A DNA stretch of 64,000 nt from Siphonodentalium dalli (lineage: Eukaryota; Mollusca; Scaphopoda; Gadilida; Siphonodentaliidae): the NCBI GenBank assembly GCA_032622095.1, contig CP136068.1, positions 111,987,546-112,051,545 on the forward strand, read 5' to 3'. Under the pieces are notes generated by a model, which ran no database searches, was not told the DNA's origin, and saw only the letters and a list, made by a program, of their open reading frames with translations. Shown in pieces: positions 32,844 to 44,739 of this stretch (position 1 is its first letter; every line of letters begins with the position of its first letter). The translations under genes were made by a program, and so were the position numbers.

Positions 32844-33253
32844 TACCAACCCTGCTGGACAAAACAAGTGTCCACTTAACCACGGTGCGGTTAGCGTTGC
32901 CACCGCGGCCGAAATGCAACAACACTGCAGCTCCACCGGCTAACTACAGTTGAGCCGCAGTGTACTTGCCATTCAGCCATGGTGTAGTTGCCGCGGTGTA
33001 CGTTCATTAAACTGAAAAAAGATGATACCAACCAGAAATCTAACCACGGTGTACATGCCATTCGGCAGCGTTGTAGTTGCCTTTCGGCCGTCGTGTACTT
33101 GCCGGCCATTCGGCCAAAGTGTAATTGCCTTCGGCCGCAGTGTACCTGCCGTTCGGTCGCGGTGCTCAACCGCAGTTACAAACGCTGACACCGTGGCCAA
33201 ACGGCAAATACACCGCGGTGCCAATGGACACTTGTTTTTTCGAGCGGGGTATA
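32844..33253. mobile_element. Small inverted-repeat element with GTGTAC-TGCC motif repeats
   Basis: The ends ACCAACCCTGCTGGACAAAA + CAAGTGTCCA (left) and the complement of ATACCCCGCTCGAAAAAA + CAAGTGTCCA (right) form imperfect terminal repeats of about 30 bp. The interior repeats a GC-rich motif of the form GTGTACNTGCCNTTCGGCC in both orientations. The overlapping frames on both strands are products of the repeat. Confidence 0.65.
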
Positions 33254-34559
33254 CACAAAACAATATTTCAATTAATAATTTGTTTACGGTTTAATAAACA
33301 TTCGAAGTTGGTCACTGACCGACATTCGCAACTGCAGCCATGCCAGAAATATACACTCTGTGGTGGTTATAATGCTAACTTTAAAAGGTACGAAGGTCGG
33401 CCATGGTAGGATTGCTCATGGTTAATAGCATCAACAACGCGGTCATATCGGTGTCAACGTCGTTATAAGGGGGGGGTGTCAATTAGAGCTTATCTGTATA
33501 GATACAGGTACATGAACATGTAGACCATTCCAATGTCCAGATGCATCATGTTCTTATCAAAACATGTGTGGCTATCATTCAGAACGATTCGGACATTTCC
33601 GCTTTGCTAGGAAATAACCTATTCCATATTTGGAAACCGTATTCACGAAATTCTACATTATATGGCTCTGTTGATCAGGCAATGACATTGACTCGATGAC
33701 GCATAGCTGCAAATGGAGAATAATTTATTCACTATGGCTGTAACAAAATGGATAATATATTAAATACTTTAAACTCTCTGTGTGTGAGGTTTGTTTGTTT
33801 TTTCATACATGTATACCGATACAGCACCGAGAAGCAAAACACTCAACAATGTGGCAATGTTTTTGGGAGAGTGATTCCGGTTACCCATTCAACACCAAAA
33901 TATTGTGGTGAGGACTAGTGAGCGCTATAACAATAGTTTGCAAACAATATGGTGCCCGTTTTAATTAACCAAAGTTCATTAGTGTGGTCTCCCCAATGTT
34001 GAGTATTTTGCTTATCGCATGCTATTTACGTACTTTACAACAGGTTCTCGAACATAATTTGGCTTTGTTCACACAATGCAGTGTAGGAACTACAACAATT
34101 ACATACTATTTACGCGATATTTATAATGGTATAAAGAAAGGTCTGAACGAACCACAGATTAACTATAATAGCCTGATCGGGCTACAATAGACCGATCGCG
34201 CTTCCTGGCACAGTGCTCACTGTTGTAAGAGAGGGAACTCTAATTGTATTGCCAATTTGAATCTGTTTGTTTGAATATCTGTATACACGTACATGTATGT
34301 TTATTTTGAATATTCTCAGTATACAGTAAATAATTATTTGGGGTCTTGCAAAAGAAATCAGAATTAATTTTGTTTGCGTATTGGTTGAGAGATAACAATA
34401 AAACAGTTTAGAGTGACTCCCTTGTCCCGGATGTATGCTGGCTGTGAAAGACCGATCGGTTTATTTTAGTTTATTTTAGTCTATTATAGATCGGTAAGTT
34501 GTTCACCCAGCCCTGTTTAAGATATCTGATTGATAATGGTTATATGGTTCAATCCCATT

Positions 34560-35715
34560 AGTGCCCAAATATAACAATATAATTCAATCATTGCAATTAA
34601 TCGCAAAGCTTTGTGATAAAACGCCAAGTACGGTAGTTGGCGATTTATCAGAAATATGTTTTCGATTTATCGCAAAGTTGTTTTAACTTTGAATGTTCTC
34701 AGTGAATAATTATATGTTGTCTTGATAAACAAATCGTAACTAATTTTGTTTTGTTTTTGAAGTATAGGTTGATCGATACTAATAGAACCATTTAGAGTTA
34801 CTCCCCTTATCCCAAATACATGATACAAGGTACATGCTGGCTGTGAAAGAATGATTGGTCTATTTTAACCTGATCGGCTATTGTGATAAATCTCAAACAT
34901 CTTTGCGATAAATCGCAAAGTCTAATCACCAAGTAGTTAATTGAGAGTTATCGTAAAGGTGTTTGAGATTTATTGCGAAGGTTTGGGAGTTATCGTAAAG
35001 GTGTTTGTGATATTTTGCAAAGTTATTTTGTGATTTATCGCAAAGTTGTTTTAATTTTGAATATTCTCAGTAAAAAATCTCCAAAAGAGATCAGAATTAA
35101 TTTTTGTTTCAAGTCTTGGTTTGCTTCCCTCGTATGTTGGCTGTGAAAGACCGATCATGCTATTATAGATCGATGTGTGGTTCATCCAGACCTGTTTAAG
35201 ATGTCTGATTTATTATGTTTATACGGTTCAAGCCCATTAGTGCCAACACGAACACATAACAATATATCTGCAATAAATCACAAACCTTTGTGATAAATCT
35301 CAAACATGTTTACGATAAATCGTAAAGTATAATCACTTTGTAGTTTGAGAGTTATCGTAAAGATGCTTGAAATTTATTGCAAAGGTTTGCGAGTTATCGC
35401 AAAGGTCTGCGAGGTAGGTATCGCAAAGGTGTTTGTGATTTTTTACAAAGTTGTTTTGTGATTTAGCACAAAGAATTGCTCCCCTCGTCACACATGCATT
35501 CTGTCTGTGAATGACCAATCGGTCGGTCTATTTTAGCCTGACCGTGCTATTATAGAGCGATTGGAGTTCACCCAGTCTGATTTATGTTTATACGGTTAAA
35601 GCAAATTCATTTGATTAATTGCAAACATTTGTTATAAATCGAAAACCTGTGCACTAAATCGCATACATGTATATTTATTGTATAGAAATTTGCGATTTAT
35701 CGCAAATTAGTTTTT
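34560..35715. repeat. TTTGCGATAAATCGCAAAG motif array
   Basis: Many copies of GATTTATCGCAAAG, CTTTGTGATAAA and GAGTTATCGTAAAGGTGTTT are dispersed in both orientations. They are interleaved with longer repeats containing GGCTGTGAAAGACCGATCG (34440, 34850, 35138). No coding capacity is seen. Confidence 0.8.
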
Positions 35716-36261
35716 TCATATTATTACACACAAATTAAGAATTACGGCCCATTATTTTAGACATTCAGACACATTTTACTCCACGTGCAGGGAACAGGCC
35801 GGGGATATCCTTACTCGGTTCTAGTCATGCTGACTAAACTTACTTTAGTCATTTTGACTCAAATAGAATTAGTCATTATGACTCAAATCATAGTAGTCAT
35901 TGTGACTCATGCAATATTAGTCAATATGACTCAACGTTAGTCATGTTGACTAAGCATATGCTGGTCATGTTGACTACTACTAACCTAGTAATGATGACTA
36001 ACTTCTCAATGTTAGTCATGTTGACTAAGCATATGCTGGTCATGTTGACTAATACTAACCTAGTCATGATGACTAACTTTTCCAGGTAGTCATTTTGACT
36101 AACAAAAGGTAGTCATCTCCAAGACAAGCTGTTGACTAACATAAGTTAGTCACATTGACCAACCTGTTTTTCTCAGTGTATACACAGCTTAGCTATGGTA
36201 TCGGTGCGGACAACGAGCAGACATAACAGTTGTACTTGGATGCGTAACGCCAAAAAACAGA

Positions 36262-36271
36262 TATATTTATA
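36262..36271 (+). promoter_or_regulatory. TATA-like motif upstream of the glycosyltransferase gene
   Basis: TATATTTATA 111 bp upstream of the chosen ATG, followed by GTGCGTGCGCTTTGCGCA. It could serve a TATA promoter starting near 36295. Low confidence, because a splice acceptor also lies before the ATG. Confidence 0.3.
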
Positions 36272-36332
36272 GTGCGTGCGCTTTGCGCAGTTCTCGTTTC
36301 GATCTCGACAATATTTAAACAACACAGTGTTC

Positions 36333-36346
36333 TTGTTTATTTTCAG
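36333..36346 (+). other. Probable splice acceptor before the coding exon
   Basis: TTGTTTATTTTCAG, a pyrimidine-rich tract with AG at 36345-36346, 26 bp before the ATG. A 5'-UTR intron in front of a single coding exon is common in GT31 genes (general knowledge). The upstream exon was not found. Confidence 0.5.
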
Positions 36347-36372
36347 GAAGGCGTTGGTTGAGATTCGTTGTC

Positions 36373-37338
36373 ATGTGGAAACCAAAACAAATTGGAGTAC
36401 GGCACAAGCTATTTGCGATTGCTGCTTCAGTTCTGTTCATTGTGATGTGTTATAACATTGAACTGCGTCCACCAGATAACAGCTTTACTATTGGCGTTAC
36501 CAGGGTGACACGACTAAACCATGGTTACCTAATAAAACCGACGATCGTGTGCGAGAAGGAGGCTCGTCCCTTCTCACTTGTTCTCATTACGTCACTTCCC
36601 TCTCATCAACAAAAACGAAACAGCATCCGCACGACATGGGGCAGTGTGGCAAGAGACGGTTCATGGCCAGGGATGTCAAGAAATGGAATTGAAATGATAA
36701 AAATAGTGTTCATGTTTGGTCGCCGTTATGAGGATGACATGTCTCAAATATTGCTGGACGAGGCTAAGGAATACGGGGATATTCTACAACAGGACTACGT
36801 TGAGAGTTATGGTAATCTGACTTTGAAAGTTCTCTTAGGTCTGACGTGGATGAAAGACGAGTGCTCAAATGCGAGACGAGTGCTGAAGGTCGATGATGAC
36901 ACGTTCATTCATTTGCCGTTGTTGTTCAAGGAGCTTTCTGTTCTCGACGACAATACTATATACGGGTTCTGTAAATACTATCCATTTCCATACAGGGATC
37001 ATCCGAAGTATGGCCTGGCGTATTCGGATTACCCATATACTATGTTTCCTCCGTACTGTATGGGAAATATGTATGTGATTCCCAGCGGGGTGGCGAAGTA
37101 CATCCAGACTGTGGCTGAATATTACAGTATATTTCCGATGGAGGATGTGTACATTACTGGACTGCTTCCGTTGGCCATACGCCCGAAGCACATGAGCGTA
37201 TCGTCTGGGATGTATGATCCGACGAATAGTCCACATAGATGTGATTTCGTAAGAGAAGCGAAAGTCTTCGGGAGAGAGGTGGACGCATTACTCGCAGCAG
37301 ACATTTGGCAAACACTTAAGGATGGAAAATGTACGTGA
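36373..37338 (+). CDS. Beta-1,3-galactosyltransferase-like protein (GT31), 321 aa
   Basis: Predicted Golgi type II membrane glycosyltransferase that transfers a sugar, usually galactose or GlcNAc, in beta-1,3 linkage from a UDP-sugar. Residues about 12-29 (LFAIAASVLFIVMCYNI) form the signal anchor, followed by a short stem. GT31 motifs appear in order: RNSIRTTWG (82-90), FMFGR (113-117), SYGNLTLK (145-152) with a possible N-glycosylation site at N148, the metal-binding VDDDTF (DxD at 174-176), PPYCMGNMYVI (226-236) and EDVYITG (257-263). The length is normal for the family and the frame is uninterrupted. The frame is open back to 36358, but ATG 36373 is the first methionine and fits the anchor position. 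Acceptor specificity cannot be read from sequence. This is the only intact host-type gene in the window. Confidence 0.92.
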   Translation: MWKPKQIGVRHKLFAIAASVLFIVMCYNIELRPPDNSFTIGVTRVTRLNHGYLIKPTIVCEKEARPFSLVLITSLPSHQQKRNSIRTTWGSVARDGSWPGMSRNGIEMIKIVFMFGRRYEDDMSQILLDEAKEYGDILQQDYVESYGNLTLKVLLGLTWMKDECSNARRVLKVDDDTFIHLPLLFKELSVLDDNTIYGFCKYYPFPYRDHPKYGLAYSDYPYTMFPPYCMGNMYVIPSGVAKYIQTVAEYYSIFPMEDVYITGLLPLAIRPKHMSVSSGMYDPTNSPHRCDFVREAKVFGREVDALLAADIWQTLKDGKCT

Positions 37339-39229
37339 TGCGGTTATTGCCTCGTTAGTTGTTGACGTGGTGACAGGGGTGGGGTGTTTCACCCCACCAA
37401 CTTCAGCCACAACATTCAACAGTTGGACACAGGTTAATGCAGGTCTCATTTTCGCTGGGCAAAACAGTGCCATAGTAATCAGAAATCAAGTTGGTAATTT
37501 GCAGTAAAGTTATAACACTATATTTACTTTTACCACACCTGGAATGGGGTAAACATGAACGCTATTTGATACATACATATCGGCCTGGAAGTCAGAGTTC
37601 ATTCCATGTTGTGTTGCACAGAACACTGCCATCTCGTACACAAACTGAGAGCAAACCACTCATTATTGTATTTAAGACTTTTGTTTGCATTATTCTGAGA
37701 AACCAAATTATTCGTATTCATTTGAAAATTGGATAGATCAAGCCAAAACAAAACACTTAATTAACCATGTTAGATTTAATGACGAAGATATACATTGTGG
37801 CAGTGGTCAGGCCAGCGTCACGATGGACTGAACTATTTCTTTCAGCTTGGTATGCCATTTATAAGGATGTATCGGTAATGAAAATAAAAGTGGTAATGTC
37901 ACAGCAGTGAGTTACGTCACCAGAGACAACACGCGCATATTGACCCTCTTAACGCCGCCACATGTCGAACTATTTTGTTCAAATGAACACGGAGTTATCG
38001 ACTTGAACTTGATATCATGCACTGTCAAAATTAGTTAGACGAATGAAAATGTACAATATATTTACTATTTTCATAATTTTAGAATCTAGTGTCCAAACAG
38101 ACATCTTTCAACCATAAATTATGAACGTGGGAGAGCCAAATTGGGAGAACTTCCAGTATTTATAGTTCCAATGTCTGAACAAATGAGTTCAAGCGGAAAG
38201 TCATACATATTTAAATGACGCGTTCATCCGCGCAACTGAAGTTTGTGTTCAACGCCGGATAATCACTTGGTCAAAGATCATTTTGTCACATATCGATAAA
38301 ATCAATAACGTATGAATAGGACATTCCATGAGCTGTCGGGTATTCCGATTAATAATTCACCGATGCGCAGCCGATGTGAGATTTGTCCAAATATCCTGTA
38401 GCGATGGGAATATCTGATTAAATTAACCTCGGCTATTTGATGGTCATTAAATCCACATACCGTGTGTTAAATACCACAAGATTTCCGGAAAAAGGAAGTT
38501 CGACTATACGTTGTAGCTCATGGTATGACATGTGTGTATCGCGCGATGCATGGACATTCATGCAAACATTGACACTAGCCATCACATAGACACCGTTGCA
38601 ACAATAATTAATTTTGCTTGGCCTATGGCAAACGATACTTTTTTTTCTTTTTTTCTTCTTTTTTTTAATTTAGATATCTTTATTAATTCCTTAGATATAT
38701 AAGCCACGTTTTTACATAGCCCATACACACGATACTGCTGTCAGTTGTTCAAGCCATGACCTGCATCTTGTGATGTGATTAATCAGTCTTCAATTAGTCT
38801 GAACACAAGTCCGTGATTATTCAATCAACGTGGTCCACTCGTATAACCATGGTAACGGGGCGATTCACGTTCATGTGTGATTGAGAGAATTCAGACAAAT
38901 GTCAGCTCTACGAAAATGGTGGACTAGAACATGTAACATGTGGAGCCACAAACTGAACATACAATTTATATAACGGTCATTTAAGACAATGCTATAGCTT
39001 ACACTTATCGAGACCAAAGCTGCTTGGGGCGAGCAAAGTTATATCAAAGGCCAGTACCATTTTCAATGCTTAATTATAAGATAATTCTAAAATAGTTCTT
39101 ATGTTCGTACATTCTGGCAATCGAAATAGTTCGAGAACGATTTGATAAAACTAATACACAGATATGCGGTATACAAACACAGGGAGATGACGATGGATGT
39201 CTCTCAAATACCATTCCCGCCAAACCAGA
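37339..39229. other. 3' flank of the glycosyltransferase gene; no other gene
   Basis: Probable 3' UTR, then intergenic sequence. 37680-37760 (GAGAAACCAAATTATTCG, ATTCATTTGAAAA, TAGATCAAGCCA) is related to 60845-60915. T-rich tracts lie at 38638-38670. No further coding frame is supported. Confidence 0.5.
37883..37888 (+). other. Candidate polyadenylation signal
   Basis: AATAAA about 545 bp after the stop codon of the GT31 gene, the first canonical signal I see downstream. Confidence 0.35.
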
Positions 39230-39810
39230 AATATGTTGAAATCGTTTTGAAATGTTTCACATCAATATATAATCTGAAAAAAATCTGATCAAAATTCATA
39301 TATTTTTCAGCTGTTTGTAAAACTGTTGGAATATCTTTGGAATATGATTGGAAAATTTGGCCGAAGGGGGGGGGGGGGGGGGGGGGGTGGCGATGGATTT
39401 TTCCCGGACTTGAGAATTTGGTCTGATTCAAAGGATCTGGTGCGTGTTAACATTCCAAGGACACTACCGCCGGGACCCTTCCTTGAGCCAAAATAAGTGC
39501 ATCATAATGTTATCAACATCCCGCACGTGAGTGGAATAATTGCTCTATATATTTACCATATATAATATATATGCATTAATTGATATATGTGTGGAATGTA
39601 GTTGGAACATTTTGGCCGAAAGGCGATGGGCTGATGTTAAAATTCGGAGTTCGATACTACCGCCGCGATCCTCCTTGGGCCAAATAAGTGCATCATACTA
39701 TTATCAACTTCCCACATATCAGTGAAATAATTTCTCTCTATATTTACCATGTGTAATAACTATACATTTCTTGATATATGATTTCATGATCAAATCATAT
39801 TTGACTCATT
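39230..39810. repeat. Tandem duplication, about 190-bp unit, with 22-bp G run
   Basis: Units share TTTGGCCGAA-GG-CGATGG, ACTACCGCCG-GA-CCT, AATAAGTGCATCATA and TATATTTACCAT (about 39462-39560 and 39650-39750). A partial unit precedes them, and an uninterrupted G run occupies about 39366-39387. Confidence 0.75.
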
Positions 39811-40063
39811 TTGATAACCATGCAGAACGTGTTACATAAGAAATTTCCAACAGTTTAAAAGTTTGGTGAGCCAGCAATTAGAAAATTGCAACCAATAGGA
39901 GTGGTGTAAATGCAACGCGACGTCGGTCGGGGGGTGGGGTTCAGTGTTAACTTACAAATTGGAGATTTCTATATCATGACTGTATGCAACTTCGCACGAG
40001 TCTGGTGTATATAGTCGGAGGTGACGACAGGGATTTGGTCAAAATTGTTAATTTGGAAGTTAA

Positions 40064-40417
40064 TATCATGCCTGCTATAACATTAGTAGGAACATTACCA
40101 AAAAATCTCTTATTTTGTCGGATGGCACCATTAGTAAATTGGTTGACTCAATACACCCTAATGTGGATTTGGAAATTTTCTCCGACCTTTCACTCAACAA
40201 TGTCACACATTATTCAATACATAATACGAGTAAAACCTTGGAACAGATCCTAATTAATGTCGGATTCATTGACATCAAAGAAGGGATGGAATCAATTAAA
40301 TCGGGCAAATACCTCCCGGATATTCAGAAAAAGCTAGGAATAATGATTTCGAACAGTGTGAAAGAAATATTTCCCGAAAGCCAAAAGTTTCTTTCAGCTC
40401 TCAGATTTCAACGATAA
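40064..40417 (+). CDS. Unidentified open frame, possibly an exon or gene relic
   Basis: 118 codons are open between stops, with no ATG near the start. The composition is hydrophilic and protein-like (SDGTISKLVDSIHPNVDL, KSGKYLPDIQKKLGIMI). A further lysine-rich stretch (LFHQKWLETLQKAKNQNLK) is readable at about 40555-40650 in plus orientation after stops and a frame change. I do not recognise the family. A decayed mobile-element protein or a chance frame are equally possible. Confidence 0.2.
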   Translation, partial: YHACYNISRNITKKSLILSDGTISKLVDSIHPNVDLEIFSDLSLNNVTHYSIHNTSKTLEQILINVGFIDIKEGMESIKSGKYLPDIQKKLGIMISNSVKEIFPESQKFLSALRFQR

Positions 40418-41046
40418 TTTGCGTAAGAAACATTTATTTCAAAATTCAACTCCACGGTGATGAACATCAGGGACAAGTAATTTCACAGCAATGTTCTCTC
40501 TACCGACAAACCAAATTCATAAAGTAAATACCGCCAACAAATTAGATTGGACACAATCGACTGCCAAGCTCTTTCACCAAAAATGGCTAGAAACATTGCA
40601 GAAAGCTAAAAATCAAAATCTTAAAGATAAGCTTGTCAGAGATGCCTGATAACTAATTATCCGCATAGTATAACGTATAACTTGTTACAAGGTGTTTGTG
40701 TTGGATGTTGTTTTTGGCTCGGACTGTCAGTGGCTTCAAACCATTGTGACGGAGTTATGGATCTACAATGGAGATTGACTTCTGTACGTAGGCTCAAAGC
40801 AGGAGAAAACACTTACCACCGTTTTGAAAGAAATATATTTGTTTAACCTTTTTTTATTTATTTAATGGCAATGTCTTTATTTACCAGCATCGGTATGCTT
40901 AAATGACTCCCCAGCGTAGCATTTCAATCAGCCCTCAATGCAAGCACGCTGGGTGACTCACATTTAATGTTCACCAACTGGAAGGACAGTGAAAGAAAGA
41001 AGTGATTTATTCCACTGAGCCCGTTCCACACACCTTTAAATAAATA

Positions 41047-41560
41047 TATATATACTAGCCGATGAGCCCGACGTTGTCCCGGCTATACAAAAAACAAATT
41101 GCAAGTCGATAGCTATTCAAAAACCAAATTTCAAGTCGATAGCTCCACCCGTTTCCGAGATCTGGTCTGCGCATGCGCGAAGCTGGCGTCGCACGGGCTC
41201 GGCGACCCGATAAAATTCGTATCCGGGGCAAGATACATTCATATAGCAAATTTCAAGTCGATAGCTCCACCCGTTTCCGAGATTTCGTCTGCGCATGCGC
41301 GAAGCTGGCGTCGCACGGGCTCGGCGACCCGATAAAATTCGTATCCGGGGCAAGATACATTCACATAGCAAATTTCAAGTCGATAGCTCCACCCGTTTCC
41401 GAGATCTCGTCTGCGCATGCGCGAAGCGGGCGCCGCACGGGCTCGCCAATACGACAACGTCCACCGCCTGGTCAAACTACACACACGTACCAAGTTTCGT
41501 CCCGATCGGTCGAGAATCGTAGATTTGTATTAATGACAAACAGACAGACAGACAGAGGTC
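41047..41560. repeat. 121-bp minisatellite with GACA-repeat tail
   Basis: It begins ATATACTAGCCGATGAGCCC. Then come about three units of 121 bp containing AATTTCAAGTCGATAGCTCC, ACCCGTTTCCGAGAT, GCGCATGCGCGAAGC and CCGATAAAATTCGTATCCGG. It ends CCCGATCGGTCGAGAATCGT and (CAGA)n at about 41537-41557. The open frames here, up to 202 codons, are repeat artefacts. The layout resembles non-LTR or SINE-like repeats with tetranucleotide tails. Confidence 0.9.
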
Positions 41561-42339
41561 TTCAAAATATATATGAGATATATTGTCAATTGTCATTTTG
41601 TTTATCGCGATTAATCCGTTCCACCAATAAAGAAGTATTTATTTTCTGCATATACGTCAGACGTTATGACATGAAACATGAACATCATAAACACATTTGT
41701 TCGCAAAATATTAAGACAACAATTGGGCTTTACGTATATAGAGATGTGTCAATCAATATAGTTGGTAAGACAAAGTTTTGAGGACACCTGGCTATCATAT
41801 CTCCACGAAGATACAGATGTTTTAAAGAAATGTCCAGGTGCACCTCTGTTCATGGCGCTATCTATTGACGAAATATTCTCAGTTTAAACTAAATGTTGCT
41901 ATGCAAGTATGTCAGCTACAGAGCGCGATTTTGAGTGGTTTATTGCATTTTTTGTGTGTGGAAACTATATTGAATGGAACAGACTCAATTGTGTTATAAT
42001 ATATACATGATCCATTATAATATGCAATCCCCTGACGGTTCGAGGTCTCTCAGTTTGCAAGAATATGTGTATCTGTTAAATAACATGCTTTCTTCTATGT
42101 ATATGTTTTGCTAGCTCATTATACGTTTTTAACACGCACGATTTGATTCCTCGTACCATTTTAGAAGAACTTGTATGAATTTTATGGTTATTGGCACCAA
42201 ACATAATTTTTAGCAGTTTTGGTGAACCTCCCGTCCCTATTTCAGACGGAGGCGGCGCCTCTTTTGTCATCATGAATCCACACACTTAGACTCATTATGG
42301 AAATATAATAAAAATATATATAACATTGGTGACAATTGG

Positions 42340-43645
42340 CGAGTATACAAATTCGTATCAAATTTAGGGCACCCATATCTCTCATCCAAACAGCTCCAAT
42401 TTGGCGTATCTAAACCGCATGATTAGATTTATCGTATCACGGAGAAGAATATGTATCAATCTGGTGGAAATCGGCGTTAAACATATTGTTCATCTTTTTT
42501 GTGTGTTCCTCTCACCCTCTTTGCATCCTGACTCGAATGGCCCCACTTGTGAGAGTTTGTGACATCCTTAAACCACACAATTAGACTCATGGTATCATGG
42601 AGATGATTATTGATAAGTTTGGTACTAATCGGCGACTAAATCAATTTTGATCAAATTTAGTAGTGCCCACCACTCACCAAAAACAGCACCAACATGGCAT
42701 CTTTAAATCACACGATCAGACTCCTCGTATTATGGATAAGAATGCGTATCACTTTGGTGGAAATTGGCTCTAAAATTATTGCGTATCAATTTTGGTGCCC
42801 CTCTGCCTTTCAGTTCACCCCTGACTCGAATGACACTTTTGACAGATTTAAGCCACAATATTAGACTCATCATGCCATGGGAATGATATTGTATATATGT
42901 GTTGGCAATCGGCGACTAAACCCATTCTTATCAAATTGAGTGTCCCTCCCACAATCTTCCATCCAAACGACAGCAATTTGGAGTTTTTAAATCACACAAT
43001 TAGAGTCATTGTATCATGGAGAGGAATATATATCAATTTGGTGGAAATCGGCGCTAAAATTAGTTTGATCAATTTTGGTGCCCCTCTCCCTTTCCGTGCT
43101 TTTCTGATGAGAATGGCGCCACTTTTGACATATTTAAACAACACCATTATATTCCTCATATCATGGGAATTATTATATATATGTTTCGTGGCAATCGACG
43201 ACAAACATTTTTTCTGCCCCTGAAAACGGCGTCACTTTAGTCAATTCTAACCCGCACCATTATCTTTCTCGTAAACAGTTACCCCTAGTAGACCCGTTTG
43301 GTGCCACCTAGATGGTCCCTCGGTGCTAAACTTAGTTTATCATTTTTTGTGCCATCTCCCCTTCCGTGCATCCCTGACTCGAACGGCGCCACTTTTGACA
43401 TATTTAAACCACACCATCAGATTCCTTATATCATGGGGATGATTATATATAAGTTTCGTGGCAATAGGCTACAAATTTTTTTTTGCTCCTCCCACTTTTC
43501 TGCCCATGACAACAACGGCGTCACTTTAGAGATTCATAACCCGCACCATTATCGTTATCGTAAAAAGTTATCCTTAGTAGACCCATTTGGTGCCATCTAG
43601 ATGGCCCCCTTGAATTCCTATAGAACACAGACAGACAGACAGACA
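42340..43645. repeat. Degenerate 140-bp tandem array with GACA tail
   Basis: About nine diverged units, each with a core like GGTGGAAATCGGCGCTAAAAT or GTGGCAATCGGCGACAAA (42466, 42626, 42762, 42904, 43042, 43190, 43460), followed by CCCCTCTCCCTTTC, CGGCGCCACTTTTGAC and ACACCATTAGATTCCTC. It ends in (CAGA)n at about 43627-43645, as does the 41047 array. Confidence 0.85.
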
Positions 43646-44739
43646 TTCGCAAATATAGATATAGATATAAACACCACATATAGCTTTAAGCTGTTCAATT
43701 TCCAACCAGTATAGGTGGGGCCATGGTGATTTAGACCATCATTAACATATTATTCTACTTTTGATAACAAATTTGGTCTCAAACGACCATCAGTTGGAAA
43801 CTTTCCAATTGTAGGGGGTGACATTTTGGACAGTTTGAGGTACTAGTAGGAAAGTTCCATTACAACGCAAAGGGCTGCAAATGGAATTTCGCGAATATAG
43901 TAATTTGCTCTGAGTTAATGAGTGTGCTATTATTTCAAGGTGGACACCCCCCAATGGAGATCTTCTAGTCACGTCCATGTTTATAGTGATCCGAAAGATT
44001 CCCATGATTCTTTTACAACGAATTGCATTGGATTCCGGCGGCGTTATGCGGCAGCATGATATTCCCCATACTATAGGTAGTAATAAATGCCATCTGATAA
44101 CGATTATTTTGTGTATGTTACTTGTTATTATCCTGTTTACACATGTACGTGAAATGATTCAACACGAAGGATGCTGCGACATTCACAGTGAGCACCCTTG
44201 AAATGGGAATTGTCCTGTTTCGGGTTAGTGCTGCTGAATATGTTCTTATTCTTACGGGAGATTTATAGTCCACGACATATTTTAATTATGAACACTCGCA
44301 GCTATGTGTGTGTTTTTTTAACTACTTATTGACGTATATAACTATTTGTGATTGACCCCATCCCATGGCGCCTGACGCATGAAGATTACTATAGACGAGC
44401 CTCATTTTTATCACGCAACAGCGTAATTATTGAAAACCCCCCACCACTGTCATCATTTCACGACTTCATCTGTTCCCCCATATCTTTTAGATTCTCATCA
44501 CCCCCCCCTAGGCCTCTCTCTCTCTCCCCCTCTCTCCCTCTCTCTCTGCCTCCTGCAATCCCTAACATTATTTTCTCCATTTTTTTCTTCAATCCCAAAC
44601 TCATGAAACAAATTCAGTTATATATCTCCATTTCTCATAAAACCATTATTTCCAACCCTTCCCGTCTGATCTATACCCCTCCCTCACTTATTGGGAACGA
44701 AGCATGTTGCCAAATAGGATAAAACTTCATATAAGCCCT
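43646..44739. other. No recognisable gene
   Basis: Contains a CT-rich tract at 44507-44545 that creates a 124-codon frame without recognisable protein features. Otherwise unremarkable. Confidence 0.4.

Larger units (their letters stand above)
31407..36178. mobile_element. CACT-ended 4.8-kb segment with TAGTCA/TGACTA arrays
   Basis: The left end CACTGAGAAAAA is preceded by TA (31405-31406), and the right end TTTTTCTCAGTG (to 36178) is followed by TA. Both ends carry many TAGTCA and TGACTA motifs, about 120 bp on the left and 360 bp on the right (35820-36170), often as TAGTCATNNTGACTA palindromes. CAC termini with subterminal direct and inverted repeats suggest the CMC (CACTA-Mirage-Chapaev) group, and a TA target would fit Mirage. 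The interior has no transposase and contains other repeats, so it is non-autonomous or heavily invaded. Confidence 0.65.

Noticed and set aside
32891-33409. Multiple frames of 60-96 codons on both strands
   Set aside because: Generated by the GC-rich motif repeats. None is conserved or recognisable.
41173-41781. 202-codon frame
   Set aside because: It spans 121-bp tandem units, so the protein is itself repetitive, and it runs on into unrelated AT-rich sequence.
44348-44722. 124-codon frame rich in Pro, Ser and Leu
   Set aside because: Produced by a CT-rich low-complexity tract; no domain.
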